Shown here in pieces: positions 22,061-30,764 of a stretch of DNA of 64,000 nt (positions within the stretch are counted from its first letter, which is position 1; the number at the start of each line of letters is the position of its first letter). The position numbers were made by a program, and so were the translations under genes. Under the pieces are notes generated by a model. That model worked only from the letters and a program-made list of their open reading frames with translations. It made no database searches and was not told the origin of the DNA. Source of the stretch: Halopseudomonas sabulinigri (GTDB taxonomy: Bacteria > Pseudomonadota > Gammaproteobacteria > Pseudomonadales > Pseudomonadaceae); contig DRHT01000019.1 in NCBI GenBank assembly GCA_011053055.1, forward strand, positions 1-64,000, given 5' to 3'.

Positions 22061-22800
22061 GCACTCTTCTCCAGAATCTCGCGGACCCAGCGCGCCTTGT
22101 GCTCGCGACGCAGCACTTCCAGGCGCATACGTAGCAACAGGTTAAGCGCAAACAGCCCATAAAAGGCCAGCACCATGACCAGCAAAGGCAACCACATTTC
22201 TGCTGGCATGGCTGGTTTCTCAGTCACGGTAAAGGTGGCTGGCTGATGCAGGGTATTCCACCAATCCACCGAGTATTTGATGATCGGAATATTCACTACC
22301 CCAACAATGGCCATGACTGCGGTGGCCTTGGCTGCAGTGTCGCGATTACTGATCGCCATACGCAGCGCAATGATGCCAAAGTACAGAAACAGCAAAATCA
22401 GCATGGACGTCAGTCGCGCATCCCATTCCCAATAGGTGCCCCAGGTCGGCTTACCCCAAATCGAGCCGGTAATCAGCGCAACAAACGTCATCCAGGCACC
22501 GATAGGCGCGGCGCATTGCAGCGCCACGTCGGCCAATTTCATGCGCCAGACCAGGCCGACAATGCCTGCTGCCGCCAACATCATGTAGCAGGACTGCGCC
22601 AAGATGGCGGCTGGCACATGGATATAGATGATCCGAAAGCTATTGCCCTGTTGATAGTCTTCAGGCGCAAACACCAAGCCCCAGACACAGCCAACAGCAA
22701 GCAGCAGCACACTGGCCACAGTTAACCACGGCAACAGTTTGCCGCTGATTCCGTAGAACCATTTTGGCGAGCCCAGTTTGTGAAAAAATGTCCAGCTCAT
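22057..22800 (-). CDS. ccmC: heme exporter protein CcmC
   Basis: 247 residues, six transmembrane segments, with the tryptophan-rich heme motif '[19 protein letters not shown]' near residue 125 and flanking conserved His residues ('YIHVPAAI'). It loads heme onto CcmE. It lies between ccmB (19 bases) and ccmD (4-base overlap). Confidence 0.97.
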   Translation of the reverse strand: MSWTFFHKLGSPKWFYGISGKLLPWLTVASVLLLAVGCVWGLVFAPEDYQQGNSFRIIYIHVPAAILAQSCYMMLAAAGIVGLVWRMKLADVALQCAAPIGAWMTFVALITGSIWGKPTWGTYWEWDARLTSMLILLFLYFGIIALRMAISNRDTAAKATAVMAIVGVVNIPIIKYSVDWWNTLHQPATFTVTEKPAMPAEMWLPLLVMVLAFYGLFALNLLLRMRLEVLRREHKARWVREILEKSA

Positions 22801-22819
22801 TCGCTGTTAATCTCCGCGC

Positions 22820-23494
22820 CTATTCACTTACGCTAATCCGCAAACCCGCTGCAATCGCCAAGGGTGCCAGACTCAAGGCCAGCAGCGCCAGACAGCCTAG
22901 CCAGAGCAGGTAGCCCAGCACAGGTAACCCTTGCAAAGCGGCGTCCATGGCACCAGTACCAAGAATCAACACCGGGATATACAGCGGTAGTATCAACAAG
23001 GCCAGCAACATACTGCCACTGCCCTTCAATCCAACGGTCAATGCAGCGCCTATTGCGCCCAGCAGACTCAAAACTGCGGTACCCAGTAACAGCGTAATAC
23101 AGAGCGTAGGCATCACCGACCAGGGTAACGCCAACATCAAACCCAATACCGGCGCCAACAGTACCAGCAACAGGCCACACATCAACCAGTGATGCAGCAC
23201 TTTGACCAATACCAGTAAGGTAAGCGGATGGGGTGACAACACCCACTGCTCCAGCGATCCATCTTCGAAGTCGCTGCGAAACAGGCCATCCAGTGAAAGC
23301 AAGGTCGCCAACAGCGCCGCCACCCAAATGATACCGGAGGCCATGCGCTGCAATAATTGCGGCTCAGGACCGACCGCAAGAGGGAACAGGGTAATCACGA
23401 TAGCAAAGAAAATCAGCGGGTTAAGCAAATCGCCGGGACGGCGCCAAGCCAGTTGCCACTCGCGCTGAAATAACAGCCAGATTATCTGCCGCAT
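22820..23494 (-). CDS. ccmB: heme exporter membrane protein CcmB
   Basis: 224 residues with six hydrophobic segments, starting 'LFQREWQLAWRRPGDLLNP', a family hallmark. It is the membrane partner of the CcmA ATPase. The ccmA stop overlaps its ATG by 1 base. Confidence 0.95.
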   Translation of the reverse strand: MRQIIWLLFQREWQLAWRRPGDLLNPLIFFAIVITLFPLAVGPEPQLLQRMASGIIWVAALLATLLSLDGLFRSDFEDGSLEQWVLSPHPLTLLVLVKVLHHWLMCGLLLVLLAPVLGLMLALPWSVMPTLCITLLLGTAVLSLLGAIGAALTVGLKGSGSMLLALLILPLYIPVLILGTGAMDAALQGLPVLGYLLWLGCLALLALSLAPLAIAAGLRISVSE

Positions 23495-24129
23495 CAGCTC
23501 ACCCGCCCCAACTCAAGCCGCCGCACGCCAGCCACATGCGCGAGACTGTGATGGGTCGTCAGCACGACCCTGCCGCCGGATGCGGCAAACGCCATAATGT
23601 GCTGCTCTAGCGTAAGCACGCCGGCCTGATCCAGAGCAGTGAAGGGTTCGTCTAAAATCCAAATGGGCGCGCCCGGCAGATACAAGCGAGCCAGCGCGAC
23701 GCGGCGCTGTTGCCCAGCAGACAGCTGCCGACAGGGCACATCTTCAAAACCACGCAAGCCAACCTGCCCAAGGGCTTGCCAGATAACTTCACGGCCGACA
23801 GGCTGGGTTAACGCACAGAGCCAGCTAAGATTTTCTTCCGCTGTCAGCGCCGCTTTGACCGCTGGGGCATGGCCGATATATAGCAAGTTGCGTCGCCAAT
23901 GCTCACGACCAGAACCCGCGAGTATCGACTTTTTAGCAAAATGAATATCACCAGCGGTAGCAGGCATCAACCCCGCGAGAATGCGCAGCAAGCTGGTTTT
24001 ACCGGCGCCGTTAGGGCCTGCGACCTGCAACACTTCACCCGCCTGCAGGCAGAAGGAGACCGCGGAGAAAAGCTCACGCTCATCCCGCTCACAGGCCAGC
24101 TCGATAACGTCGATCTGCTGCTTGCTCAC
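23494..24129 (-). CDS. ccmA: cytochrome c biogenesis ATPase CcmA
   Basis: About 211 residues, an ABC-type ATPase that releases holo-CcmE from CcmC/CcmD. Walker A 'GPNGAGKTS', signature '[12 protein letters not shown]' and Walker B '[12 protein letters not shown]' are all present. The frame opens at GTG 24144, but GTG 24129 is preceded by GGAG at 5-base spacing and is the better start. It is the first gene of the ccm operon, divergent from the FliK-like gene. Confidence 0.94.
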   Translation of the reverse strand: MSKQQIDVIELACERDERELFSAVSFCLQAGEVLQVAGPNGAGKTSLLRILAGLMPATAGDIHFAKKSILAGSGREHWRRNLLYIGHAPAVKAALTAEENLSWLCALTQPVGREVIWQALGQVGLRGFEDVPCRQLSAGQQRRVALARLYLPGAPIWILDEPFTALDQAGVLTLEQHIMAFAASGGRVVLTTHHSLAHVAGVRRLELGRVS

Positions 24130-24308
24130 TACCACTCCAGACACAGGCTAATTCGCACCGATACCATTGGACTCATGATTCCGGCATGCTGGCCGCTATA
24201 CTCATTGAGATAGCCGCCAAATGCGGGCTTTAAGGCCCGTTCTATGGGGCGCCATTATACATACCCCCCTACCCCGGGGGACCGCGATTTACATCAATAT
24301 GTGACAAC

Positions 24309-26045
24309 ATGAGCTCCGACTTTCGTCTGCCGCCGACCACTAGCATTCCGCCCAGCGCGCCAACCACGCCTGCTGCGGCGCCGAGTGCGCGTAGCGGCGA
24401 GGCTATTAGCCTGGCGCTGCAACTATTGCGGCCAATTGACGCACTGCAGCTCGGCACCGGCGAAAAGCTACCTGCTGAAGTGGTGCAAAGCAGCCCACGC
24501 GCTAACAGCGGCGGTCAATTCGACGTACTACTGCGTATTGCTCGCGCTGATACCGGGGCCCCGGTAAACGTACAGGCAACCAGCCCACAGCCGGTTAGCA
24601 CCGGCACACAGATGGTAGTCCAGGCGCTCAGCCAGACGCAGTTGATGGCAATTCTACAACCAGCCAGCAGCGCACCCACCGGCGACCCGCTGACCCGACT
24701 GGATCCAGCTCAGTTTCCTGCCGGTAGCACACTGCAGGCGCGTGTATTAAATCAACAGCCCATCACCGATACCGCCGGCAAGCAAATAGCTTTTGCACTG
24801 CTTGCAAAGATCGTACAGGGCGCGGGCAACGGCAGCCTACTGCAACTTACCAGCAGCCAGCCAGTTGAACCCGGCAGCCGTCTCAATGCCAGCGTGGGTG
24901 CGCAAGGCGAACTGCGGGTCCTCGCTAGCGGCGCACAACAACGTCAGCTGGATTTGTTACAGGGCCTGCGAACCACGCTGCAAAACCAGGCTTCCAGCGA
25001 GCCACTGCTCAATCGTCTCGATCAGTTGCAGGCCAGCCCGCGTGCCTTGCCCGCCGTACCGGCATTACAGCAGGCGGTGGCGCAGGTACTGCAACAAATC
25101 GCCACACCGCAACAGCTCACCACCGCTACCGGCGTCGCCAACGCGATCAAGCAGAGCGGACTATTTCTAGAGCCGAATCTGGCCAAACTAGCTGACTCAT
25201 TTATTGCCCAAGCCGGCGCCAAGCAAGCCGGTAACGCTACTCCAGCAGGTACAGCAGAAACAGGTACGCACCAAAGCGCAATAGCACAACGCGCTATGCC
25301 GGCACTGGACAAACTGCTACCGCTACTTGCCAGTCTCTCAACACCCGGCGCCCCAGAACCTTTGGCAGGCGTCGATCTCAAGGGCACCCTGGTCAACCTA
25401 TTGATCACCCTGCAGCAACAACTACCACCCGGCAGCCTCAACGCCTTGAACCTGCCGCCCGGTCCATGGCAACAGGCCAGCCAGGCCGCCGCACAACAAC
25501 AGCTCAAACCCGGTATGTTCCCACTGCCCACCCGTGCACTGCAGGCACTGGGCGACAACAACGATCTGGGTAGCCTGCTGCGCCTCACAGCGGCTTTACT
25601 ATCACGAATTCAGCACCACCAGTTTCAGAGCTTGGGTCAAACCCAAAGCTTCGCCGACGGCAGTACACAGACCACTTGGCAACTGGAAATCCCCATGCGC
25701 GACGGCCATCAATTCAGCCACGTACAAATGCGCATTCAGCGCGACAACGCTCCACCCAACGCCAAACAGGCCGAACCCGTGCCGCAATGGGAGGTAAGAT
25801 TATCTTTCAACCTGGATGAGCTTGGCAGCCTGCAAGCCATTGCCAGGCTGCGCAAGGACAAGGTCAGCAGCGAGTTTTGGGCCGAGCGCGCCAACACCCT
25901 GAGCCTGGTGAACACACAGTTGACCGAGTTACGCGACCGTTTGCTGGCCAAAGGGCTGGACGTTGGTGAGCTCAGTTGTCACCGCGGCACCCCACCACCG
26001 CCGCGCCAAGCGCTGCAGCAAACATGGATTGACGAGGTAACCTGA
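24309..26045 (+). CDS. FliK-like hook-length-control C-terminal domain protein
   Basis: 578 residues. It has a long low-complexity Ala/Gln/Pro/Thr-rich region (about 1-430), then a hook-length-control C-terminal domain ('TQTTWQLEIPMRDGHQFSHV' ... 'ELRDRLLAKGLDVGELSCHRG'). Pseudomonads usually carry the true fliK near fliJ/fliL and a second FliK-like gene beside ccmA; this is probably the second one. Its stop and the start of the FlhB-like gene share a base (TGATG), so the two are coupled. A role in switching flagellar export specificity is inferred. Confidence 0.8.
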   Translation: MSSDFRLPPTTSIPPSAPTTPAAAPSARSGEAISLALQLLRPIDALQLGTGEKLPAEVVQSSPRANSGGQFDVLLRIARADTGAPVNVQATSPQPVSTGTQMVVQALSQTQLMAILQPASSAPTGDPLTRLDPAQFPAGSTLQARVLNQQPITDTAGKQIAFALLAKIVQGAGNGSLLQLTSSQPVEPGSRLNASVGAQGELRVLASGAQQRQLDLLQGLRTTLQNQASSEPLLNRLDQLQASPRALPAVPALQQAVAQVLQQIATPQQLTTATGVANAIKQSGLFLEPNLAKLADSFIAQAGAKQAGNATPAGTAETGTHQSAIAQRAMPALDKLLPLLASLSTPGAPEPLAGVDLKGTLVNLLITLQQQLPPGSLNALNLPPGPWQQASQAAAQQQLKPGMFPLPTRALQALGDNNDLGSLLRLTAALLSRIQHHQFQSLGQTQSFADGSTQTTWQLEIPMRDGHQFSHVQMRIQRDNAPPNAKQAEPVPQWEVRLSFNLDELGSLQAIARLRKDKVSSEFWAERANTLSLVNTQLTELRDRLLAKGLDVGELSCHRGTPPPPRQALQQTWIDEVT

Positions 26046-26386
26046 TGAGCAGCACACGTGAAGCCATAGCGCTGGTGTATGACGGCGCGCAAGCACCGAC
26101 CTTAACCGCCAAGGGCGAAGGTGAATTGGCCGAGCAGATCATTCAGTTGGCCATCGATTATGAAGTGCCGATTTACGAGAACGCGGATCTGGCCCGCATG
26201 CTGACTCAGCTGGAACTCGGCGATCAGATACCCGAAGCCTTGTATCGCACCATCGCGGAAATCATTGCGTTCGCCTGGTACTTAAAAGGCAAACGCCCGG
26301 ACGGATTCAACCCGGATGGCGACCAACCACAACCGAAACGACTGGAACAAGATAAGCCAGGTCAGGATTCAGCGTCAGAGGCGTAA
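26045..26386 (+). CDS. FlhB C-terminal-domain homologue (EscU/YscU/HrcU-type, FlhX-like)
   Basis: 113 residues matching only the part of FlhB that follows the NPTH autocleavage site: 'REAIALVYDGAQAPTLTAKG', then 'VPIYENADLARML' and 'IPEALYRTIAEIIAFAW'. The NPTH motif and the four transmembrane helices of FlhB are absent. It is translationally coupled to the FliK-like gene, so the pair mimics the FliK-FlhB substrate-switch interaction. Its exact role is unknown. Confidence 0.83.
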   Translation: MSSTREAIALVYDGAQAPTLTAKGEGELAEQIIQLAIDYEVPIYENADLARMLTQLELGDQIPEALYRTIAEIIAFAWYLKGKRPDGFNPDGDQPQPKRLEQDKPGQDSASEA

Positions 26387-26427
26387 AGAGAAAGGAGCGT
26401 AAGCCAACAGAGCGCCCGTTAAGAAGC

Positions 26428-26835
26428 TCAGTTACGCCGAGTACCATGCAGTTTGACGAACAACTCGGCTTCTGATTTGGACAGGCCACAAGATTGCGTC
26501 AGGTCTTCGATACTCGCCCCCATACCAACCAAACGCGCCGCTTGACTGTAGGGCAGTGATTGCGGGTCTTGGGTTTCCAGCTTGAGCTGTTTGTCTTCCA
26601 AGCGCTTGAGTTGGAGTCGCAGCGAAGTAAGCTCTTCCCCCATGCGAATGCTGCCTTGCTGGAAGGTCGCGAGATCTCTCGACAGCTGCTCCTGCCGCAC
26701 GCGTTGCAGCTCAGCCTGCTGCTGCAACTCACCCGGCAGACGGCGAACCTGAGCGAACAACACGATCAGTGCCGCCACAATCAACCCCATCACACTACCG
26801 AGCAGCAGCAACAGCGAAGGCTCGTTCATCGCCAT
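26428..26835 (-). CDS. DUF2802 membrane-anchored coiled-coil protein
   Basis: About 135 residues: an N-terminal transmembrane helix ('LLLLLGSVMGLIVAALIVLFAQV'), a coiled coil rich in Gln, Leu and Arg, and a C-terminal helix-turn-helix-like segment ('GMGASIEDLTQSCGLSKSEAE') typical of DUF2802. The frame opens at a TTG (26838), but ATG 26835 sharing a base with the cheW stop is more likely. It is conserved as the last gene of pseudomonad chemotaxis clusters. Function unknown. Confidence 0.82.
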   Translation of the reverse strand: MAMNEPSLLLLLGSVMGLIVAALIVLFAQVRRLPGELQQQAELQRVRQEQLSRDLATFQQGSIRMGEELTSLRLQLKRLEDKQLKLETQDPQSLPYSQAARLVGMGASIEDLTQSCGLSKSEAELFVKLHGTRRN

Positions 26836-27314
26836 CAAAATCCGGACAATTCAGCCCACTCATCCTCGGTCATCATCTTTTCCAGATCGACCAGAATCAG
26901 CAGTTCATCGTTTTTGTTACAAACACCCTGAATAAACTTGGCAGACTCATCGGTGCCTACGTTCGGTGCGGTTTCGATTTCTGACTGGCGCAGATACACC
27001 ACTTCGGCCACGCTATCGACCATAATACCAACCACCTGTTTGTCAGCTTCAATGATCACAATACGGGTGTTATCGGTTATCGGGGCAGGTGTAAGACCAA
27101 AGCGTTGCCGGGTATCAATGACAGTCACCACGTTGCCACGTAGATTGATGATACCCAACACGTAAGAAGGTGCGCCCGGCACAGGTGCAATTTCGGTATG
27201 ACGCAATACTTCCTGCACCTGCATCACATTGATGCCATAGGTTTCGTTGTCCAGGCGGAACGTCACCCATTGCAGGATCGGATCTTCAGCGCCTTGTCCC
27301 GAATTATTCTTCAT
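26835..27314 (-). CDS. cheW: chemotaxis coupling protein CheW
   Basis: 159 residues, a single CheW (SH3-like) domain: 'WVTFRLDNETYGINVMQVQEVLRHTEIAPVPGAPSYVLGIINLRG' and 'VVGIMVDSVAEVVYL'. It couples chemoreceptors to CheA in polar arrays. It is followed by DUF2802 with a 1-base overlap and lies 92 bases from parP. Confidence 0.95.
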   Translation of the reverse strand: MKNNSGQGAEDPILQWVTFRLDNETYGINVMQVQEVLRHTEIAPVPGAPSYVLGIINLRGNVVTVIDTRQRFGLTPAPITDNTRIVIIEADKQVVGIMVDSVAEVVYLRQSEIETAPNVGTDESAKFIQGVCNKNDELLILVDLEKMMTEDEWAELSGF

Positions 27315-27406
27315 TATCTTGCTTCCCGATCATCGTTGATAGCAGTCCAGCGGCCTGGGACGCTGAAGATGAGCTCTGACCACGAGGTCAGACGCCCTGT
27401 TTGTAG

Positions 27407-28156
27407 TTATCCTAATGCTGGCGTTGGGGCATTACCAGACGCCTGACTTGCCACACCCTTGACTATCAGGCTAGCTAGCGCGGATACATCCAGCAAGGCG
27501 CACATGTGATCTATCACAGTACCCGCCAGCCAAGGTCGTTTACCCTCCTGCGAGCGCCACTTAACTTGCTCTGGCTGCAGCCGAATGGATTCGTGCACCC
27601 CATGTACCGCCATACCCCAGTCATAGCCTTCTACCGAGATAACAAAAGACAAGCGCTCTTTCAGGTCATCGCTGTAGCGCTCAGGCATCACCCAACGGGC
27701 GGTATCAAGCACTTTTAAATTACCCGCCTGCGTCGGCATTATGCCAAGAAACCAGTCGGGCTGACCGAACAAGGGTGTGATTTCGGAATCCAGCGGATAG
27801 ATAGTTCCCAACGATACCAGCGGTACCGCCAGCTTCAACCCACCTACATCAAACAGCAGCGCTTCAAATGACTGTTCGCGCCACACCGGGTTGATTGCCG
27901 GAGCAGGTGCAACAAGTTCTTGCTCAGCAGTTTCCAGCACAGGCTCAGCTACCGCTGGTTCAATTACCGGTGGCAGAGCAACCCGCAATACCGGCGCAGG
28001 CGGCGGCTCAGCAACGGGCGCAGCTTCAAGCTGCACCGCTGGCTCAGTTTCGACGCGCGCCAGCTCCTCGGTCGCATCCTGCAGCAGCGCATCCAGATAA
28101 TGCTGAATGGTTTGTTCCGGCACGAATTCTTGTACCGGTAATCTGGATTTACTCAT
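27407..28156 (-). CDS. parP: ParP-like CheW-domain protein
   Basis: 249 residues. The N-terminus is short and acidic ('QEFVPEQTIQHYLDALLQDA'), followed by a Pro/Ala/Glu-rich linker (about 35-95) and a C-terminal CheW-like domain from about residue 100 ('EALLFDVGGLKLAVPLVSLGTIYP'). In Vibrio and Pseudomonas, ParP links the ParC ATPase to CheA and tethers arrays at the pole. Its place directly after a ParC-type ATPase supports this identity. A sigma-28-type promoter lies 58-84 bases upstream. Confidence 0.85.
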   Translation of the reverse strand: MSKSRLPVQEFVPEQTIQHYLDALLQDATEELARVETEPAVQLEAAPVAEPPPAPVLRVALPPVIEPAVAEPVLETAEQELVAPAPAINPVWREQSFEALLFDVGGLKLAVPLVSLGTIYPLDSEITPLFGQPDWFLGIMPTQAGNLKVLDTARWVMPERYSDDLKERLSFVISVEGYDWGMAVHGVHESIRLQPEQVKWRSQEGKRPWLAGTVIDHMCALLDVSALASLIVKGVASQASGNAPTPALG

Positions 28157-28180
28157 AACACCCGCGCCATGTTGGTTTAA

Positions 28181-28202
28181 CTGTGATGCACATCAATCAC
28201 AG
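28181..28202. repeat. inverted repeat in the parP leader
   Basis: Perfect 7-base arms CTGTGAT and ATCACAG separated by 8 bases. It lies between the predicted sigma-28 start site and the parP ATG, so it could form a hairpin in the leader or bind a regulator. The half-sites resemble CRP/Vfr arms, but the spacing is wider than the usual 6 bases. Confidence 0.5.
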
Positions 28203-28213
28203 ATCTTGAATCT

Positions 28214-28240
28214 ATATCGGCGGCCGCCGTTAAAGCATTA
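28214..28240 (-). promoter_or_regulatory. FliA (sigma-28) promoter for parP
   Basis: On the minus strand, TAATGCTT (28240-28233), 11 bases, then GCCGATAT (28221-28214). The enterobacterial sigma-28 consensus TAAAGTTT-N11-GCCGATAA is matched at 6 of 8 and 7 of 8 bases with exact spacing. It lies in the gap between parC and parP, and FliA itself is encoded at 35.8-36.6 kb. Confidence 0.7.
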
Positions 28241-28258
28241 GCCAGACAAAGGCCGCGT

Positions 28259-29053
28259 TCACGCGACCTGCTCGCGGCGGGACAGGCTCTGCGCCAGCAG
28301 ATAACGCAGCAAGGCCCGGTAGGCCAAGACGCCGCGTGCGCCGTTATCCAGCTGCGACGGTACCACCCCAGCCAGGCTCGCATCGCGCAACTTGGTATCA
28401 ATCGGAATATACGCCTGCCAGAGATGGTCAGCGTAGTCACGACGCAACATGCGCAGGGTGCTTAATGACGCCTGAGTACGACGGTCAAACAAGGTGGGCA
28501 CTATGGTATAGGGCAGTGCCTGCTTGCGCGATCGGTTAACCATGTTCAGGGTGTGCACCATGCGCTCCAGCCCTTTAAGAGCGAGAAACTCCGTCTGTAC
28601 CGGTATCACCAGCTGCTCGCAGGCAGCCAGGGCATTGATCATCGAAACGCCAAGCAGTGGCGGGCTATCGATAATCACGAACTGAAAGTCATTCCACAGT
28701 TGCGCCAGCGCCCGTGACAACACCAGGCCATAGCCACCCTGAGAGGCCGATTGCCGCTCTAACGTGGCCAGAGAAGTACTTGAGGGCAGTAACTGAATAT
28801 TGGGGTGCGACGTATCAAGCAGTAGCGCCGCCGCCAGCCCCTCGGGTACCTGGCCATTGTGCTGAAACAGGTTAAATACGCTGCTGGTGAGTTGGTCGGG
28901 ATCATGCCCGAAATAGCTGGTCATGGAACCATGCGGGTCCAAATCCACCACCAGCACGCGCTGACCCTGGTCCGCCAGCAGGCCAGCCAATGCCACAGCA
29001 GATGTCGTTTTACCCACACCGCCTTTCTGGTTGGCTACCGCCCAGACTCTCAT
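28259..29053 (-). CDS. parC: ParC-like ParA-family ATPase of the chemotaxis cluster
   Basis: 264 residues with a deviant Walker A 'KGGVGKTT' near residue 10, 'VVDLDPHGSMT' and the Walker B-like 'FVIIDSPPLLG'. It belongs to the MinD/ParA family that positions chemotaxis arrays at cell poles (ParC in Vibrio and Pseudomonas). The ribosome site GGAGG precedes ATG 29053. It is followed by parP and preceded by the motCD stator genes, the known order. No topoisomerase function is implied by the symbol. Confidence 0.88.
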   Translation of the reverse strand: MRVWAVANQKGGVGKTTSAVALAGLLADQGQRVLVVDLDPHGSMTSYFGHDPDQLTSSVFNLFQHNGQVPEGLAAALLLDTSHPNIQLLPSSTSLATLERQSASQGGYGLVLSRALAQLWNDFQFVIIDSPPLLGVSMINALAACEQLVIPVQTEFLALKGLERMVHTLNMVNRSRKQALPYTIVPTLFDRRTQASLSTLRMLRRDYADHLWQAYIPIDTKLRDASLAGVVPSQLDNGARGVLAYRALLRYLLAQSLSRREQVA

Positions 29054-29139
29054 GGCTTACCTCCGGGAGCATTCCTACACGGACATACTCCACTACACGT
29101 GATAAACGACAACATTTTGACAGCTAAGACCTGTTACAG

Positions 29140-29997
29140 CTAAGGAGTTGAATTCGATGCAGAACCCGTGCCAGACGGCTCAGCCGTAACTGGAGGGGTG
29201 GCTGATTCACTACGCGCTTCGCGCATCACGTCGACCGACTCCGGCTCTCCGCTAAAGGCTTCATGTCGCTTATCCACAAAACGTGACACCAGCAGTACCA
29301 CTCGACGATTGGCCTTACGGCCCGCAGCAGTAGTGTTGTCCGCGACCGGCCTGAACTCACCATAGCCTACTGCAGCCAAACGGTCAGGATTGACTCCGCC
29401 AGTGGTCAACATACGTACCACACTGGCAGCACGCGCGGCAGACAACTCCCAATTAGTTGGATAGTTACCTGAACGCATGGGCACGTTGTCGGTAAAGCCT
29501 TCAACATGCACCGGGTTATCGTAGGGCGCCAGTATCTCGGCGATGCGGTCAACCAAGCCAAAAGCTGCGTCCAGCGGTAAAGCATCGCCACTGGGGAATA
29601 GCAGCCCAGAACTCAGTTCAATTTCCACCCAGAGTTCGTTGCCGCGCACCTCCAGATCGCCAGCTTGAATCAGATCGCCAAAGGCTGCCTGCATTGCCTG
29701 GGTAATATCCTGCAAAGCGTCACTGCCGCCGTCCTGCTGACCTGCTTGCGCGCCAGCGTCATCTTGCTTGCCAATACCACGCGGCTGTTCCTGACCAATC
29801 TGAATCGGATCTATCGATCGCTGCGGCTGATTGAATGCGCCCTCAAGCGTATCGGACAGGACTTTGTACTTGCCTTCGTTGACCGAAGAAATTGAATACA
29901 TGACAACAAAGAAGGCGAACAGCAAGGTGATGAAGTCTGCGTAGGACACCAGCCAGCGTTCGTGGTTTTCATGCTCTTCATGGCGACGTCGCCGCAT
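29140..29997 (-). CDS. motD: flagellar stator protein MotD (MotB-type)
   Basis: 285 residues: a cytoplasmic 'RRRHEEHENHERWLVSYADFITLLFAFFVVMYS' start whose transmembrane helix carries the proton-conducting Asp ('YADF'). A linker follows, then a C-terminal OmpA-like peptidoglycan-binding domain ('VEGFTDNVPMRSGNYPTNWELSAARA'). It pairs with MotC as the second stator used in Pseudomonas swarming and viscous media. Confidence 0.93.
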   Translation of the reverse strand: MRRRRHEEHENHERWLVSYADFITLLFAFFVVMYSISSVNEGKYKVLSDTLEGAFNQPQRSIDPIQIGQEQPRGIGKQDDAGAQAGQQDGGSDALQDITQAMQAAFGDLIQAGDLEVRGNELWVEIELSSGLLFPSGDALPLDAAFGLVDRIAEILAPYDNPVHVEGFTDNVPMRSGNYPTNWELSAARAASVVRMLTTGGVNPDRLAAVGYGEFRPVADNTTAAGRKANRRVVLLVSRFVDKRHEAFSGEPESVDVMREARSESATPPVTAEPSGTGSASNSTP

Positions 29998-30023
29998 GCC
30001 GCTCTCCCCAGGTTCTGTCGACG

Positions 30024-30764
30024 CTAGTCGAGGAAGCCCTCGAGCTTCATTTCAATAGAGCGCGGATTCTCACCTTCGGCGATCGACAGTAAGCCTTCCA
30101 GCATCATTTCACGGTAACGCGACTGCTGCAGCACCACCGCTTTGAGCTTATGTGCTACTGGCAGTAAAAATAAATTGGCCAGCGCTACGCCGTAGATAGT
30201 CGCGACAAAGGCAACCGCAATACCCGACCCCAGCATGGACGGATCGGCCAAATTACCCATCACGTGAATCAACCCCATGACTGCGCCGATGATACCTATG
30301 GTCGGCGAATAGCCGCCCATACTTTCATAGACCTTGGCGGCCATCAGGTCGTGGTTTTCACGGGTCATCAGTTCGACCTCGAGAATACCGCGCAGCGCTT
30401 CAGGCTCGCTGCCGTCGACCAACAACTGCAGTCCTTTGCGGGCATAAGCATCAGGCTCCAGCTCGGCGATAGCCTCCAGCCCCAGCAGCCCATCCTTACG
30501 CGCAATGGTGCTCCAGTTGATAATTTGACCAATCCCTTCGCGCAAACGGTTTGAAGGGGGGAAAATAATCCAGCGCAAAATGACCAGAGCACGTTTAAAA
30601 ACCGTCAACGGCGTCTGAATAAAAGCCGCGCCTAACGTACCGCCAATCACAATCAGCGCTGCAGGCGCGTTTAACAGCGCAGAAGCGTGCCCACCCTCTA
30701 GATAATTGCCACCCATAATGGCCACAAAGGCCAGAATGATGCCGATAATACTGAGAATATCCAT
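30024..30764 (-). CDS. motC: flagellar stator protein MotC (MotA-type)
   Basis: 246 residues, four transmembrane segments; begins 'DILSIIGIILAFVAIMGGNYLEGG'. The segment 'YSPTIGIIGAVMGLIHVM' contains the conserved Pro of the MotA pore region. Its ATG shares one base with the cheB stop (TGATG), and motD follows after 26 bases. It forms the MotC-MotD proton-driven stator. Confidence 0.94.
   Translation of the reverse strand: MDILSIIGIILAFVAIMGGNYLEGGHASALLNAPAALIVIGGTLGAAFIQTPLTVFKRALVILRWIIFPPSNRLREGIGQIINWSTIARKDGLLGLEAIAELEPDAYARKGLQLLVDGSEPEALRGILEVELMTRENHDLMAAKVYESMGGYSPTIGIIGAVMGLIHVMGNLADPSMLGSGIAVAFVATIYGVALANLFLLPVAHKLKAVVLQQSRYREMMLEGLLSIAEGENPRSIEMKLEGFLD

Noticed and set aside
24284-24297. 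ANR box before the FliK-like gene (GCGATTTACATCAA)
   Set aside because: Only one half-site is intact, and it lies about 10 bases before the start codon, an unlikely activator position.
28181-28202. CRP/Vfr site in the parP leader
   Set aside because: The arms TGTGA and TCACA are present but separated by 10 bases instead of 6, so it is reported only as an inverted repeat.
29120-29144. direct repeat ACAGCTAAG near the motD stop codon
   Set aside because: Two 9-base copies, one overlapping the end of the gene; short enough to be chance and without a matching context.
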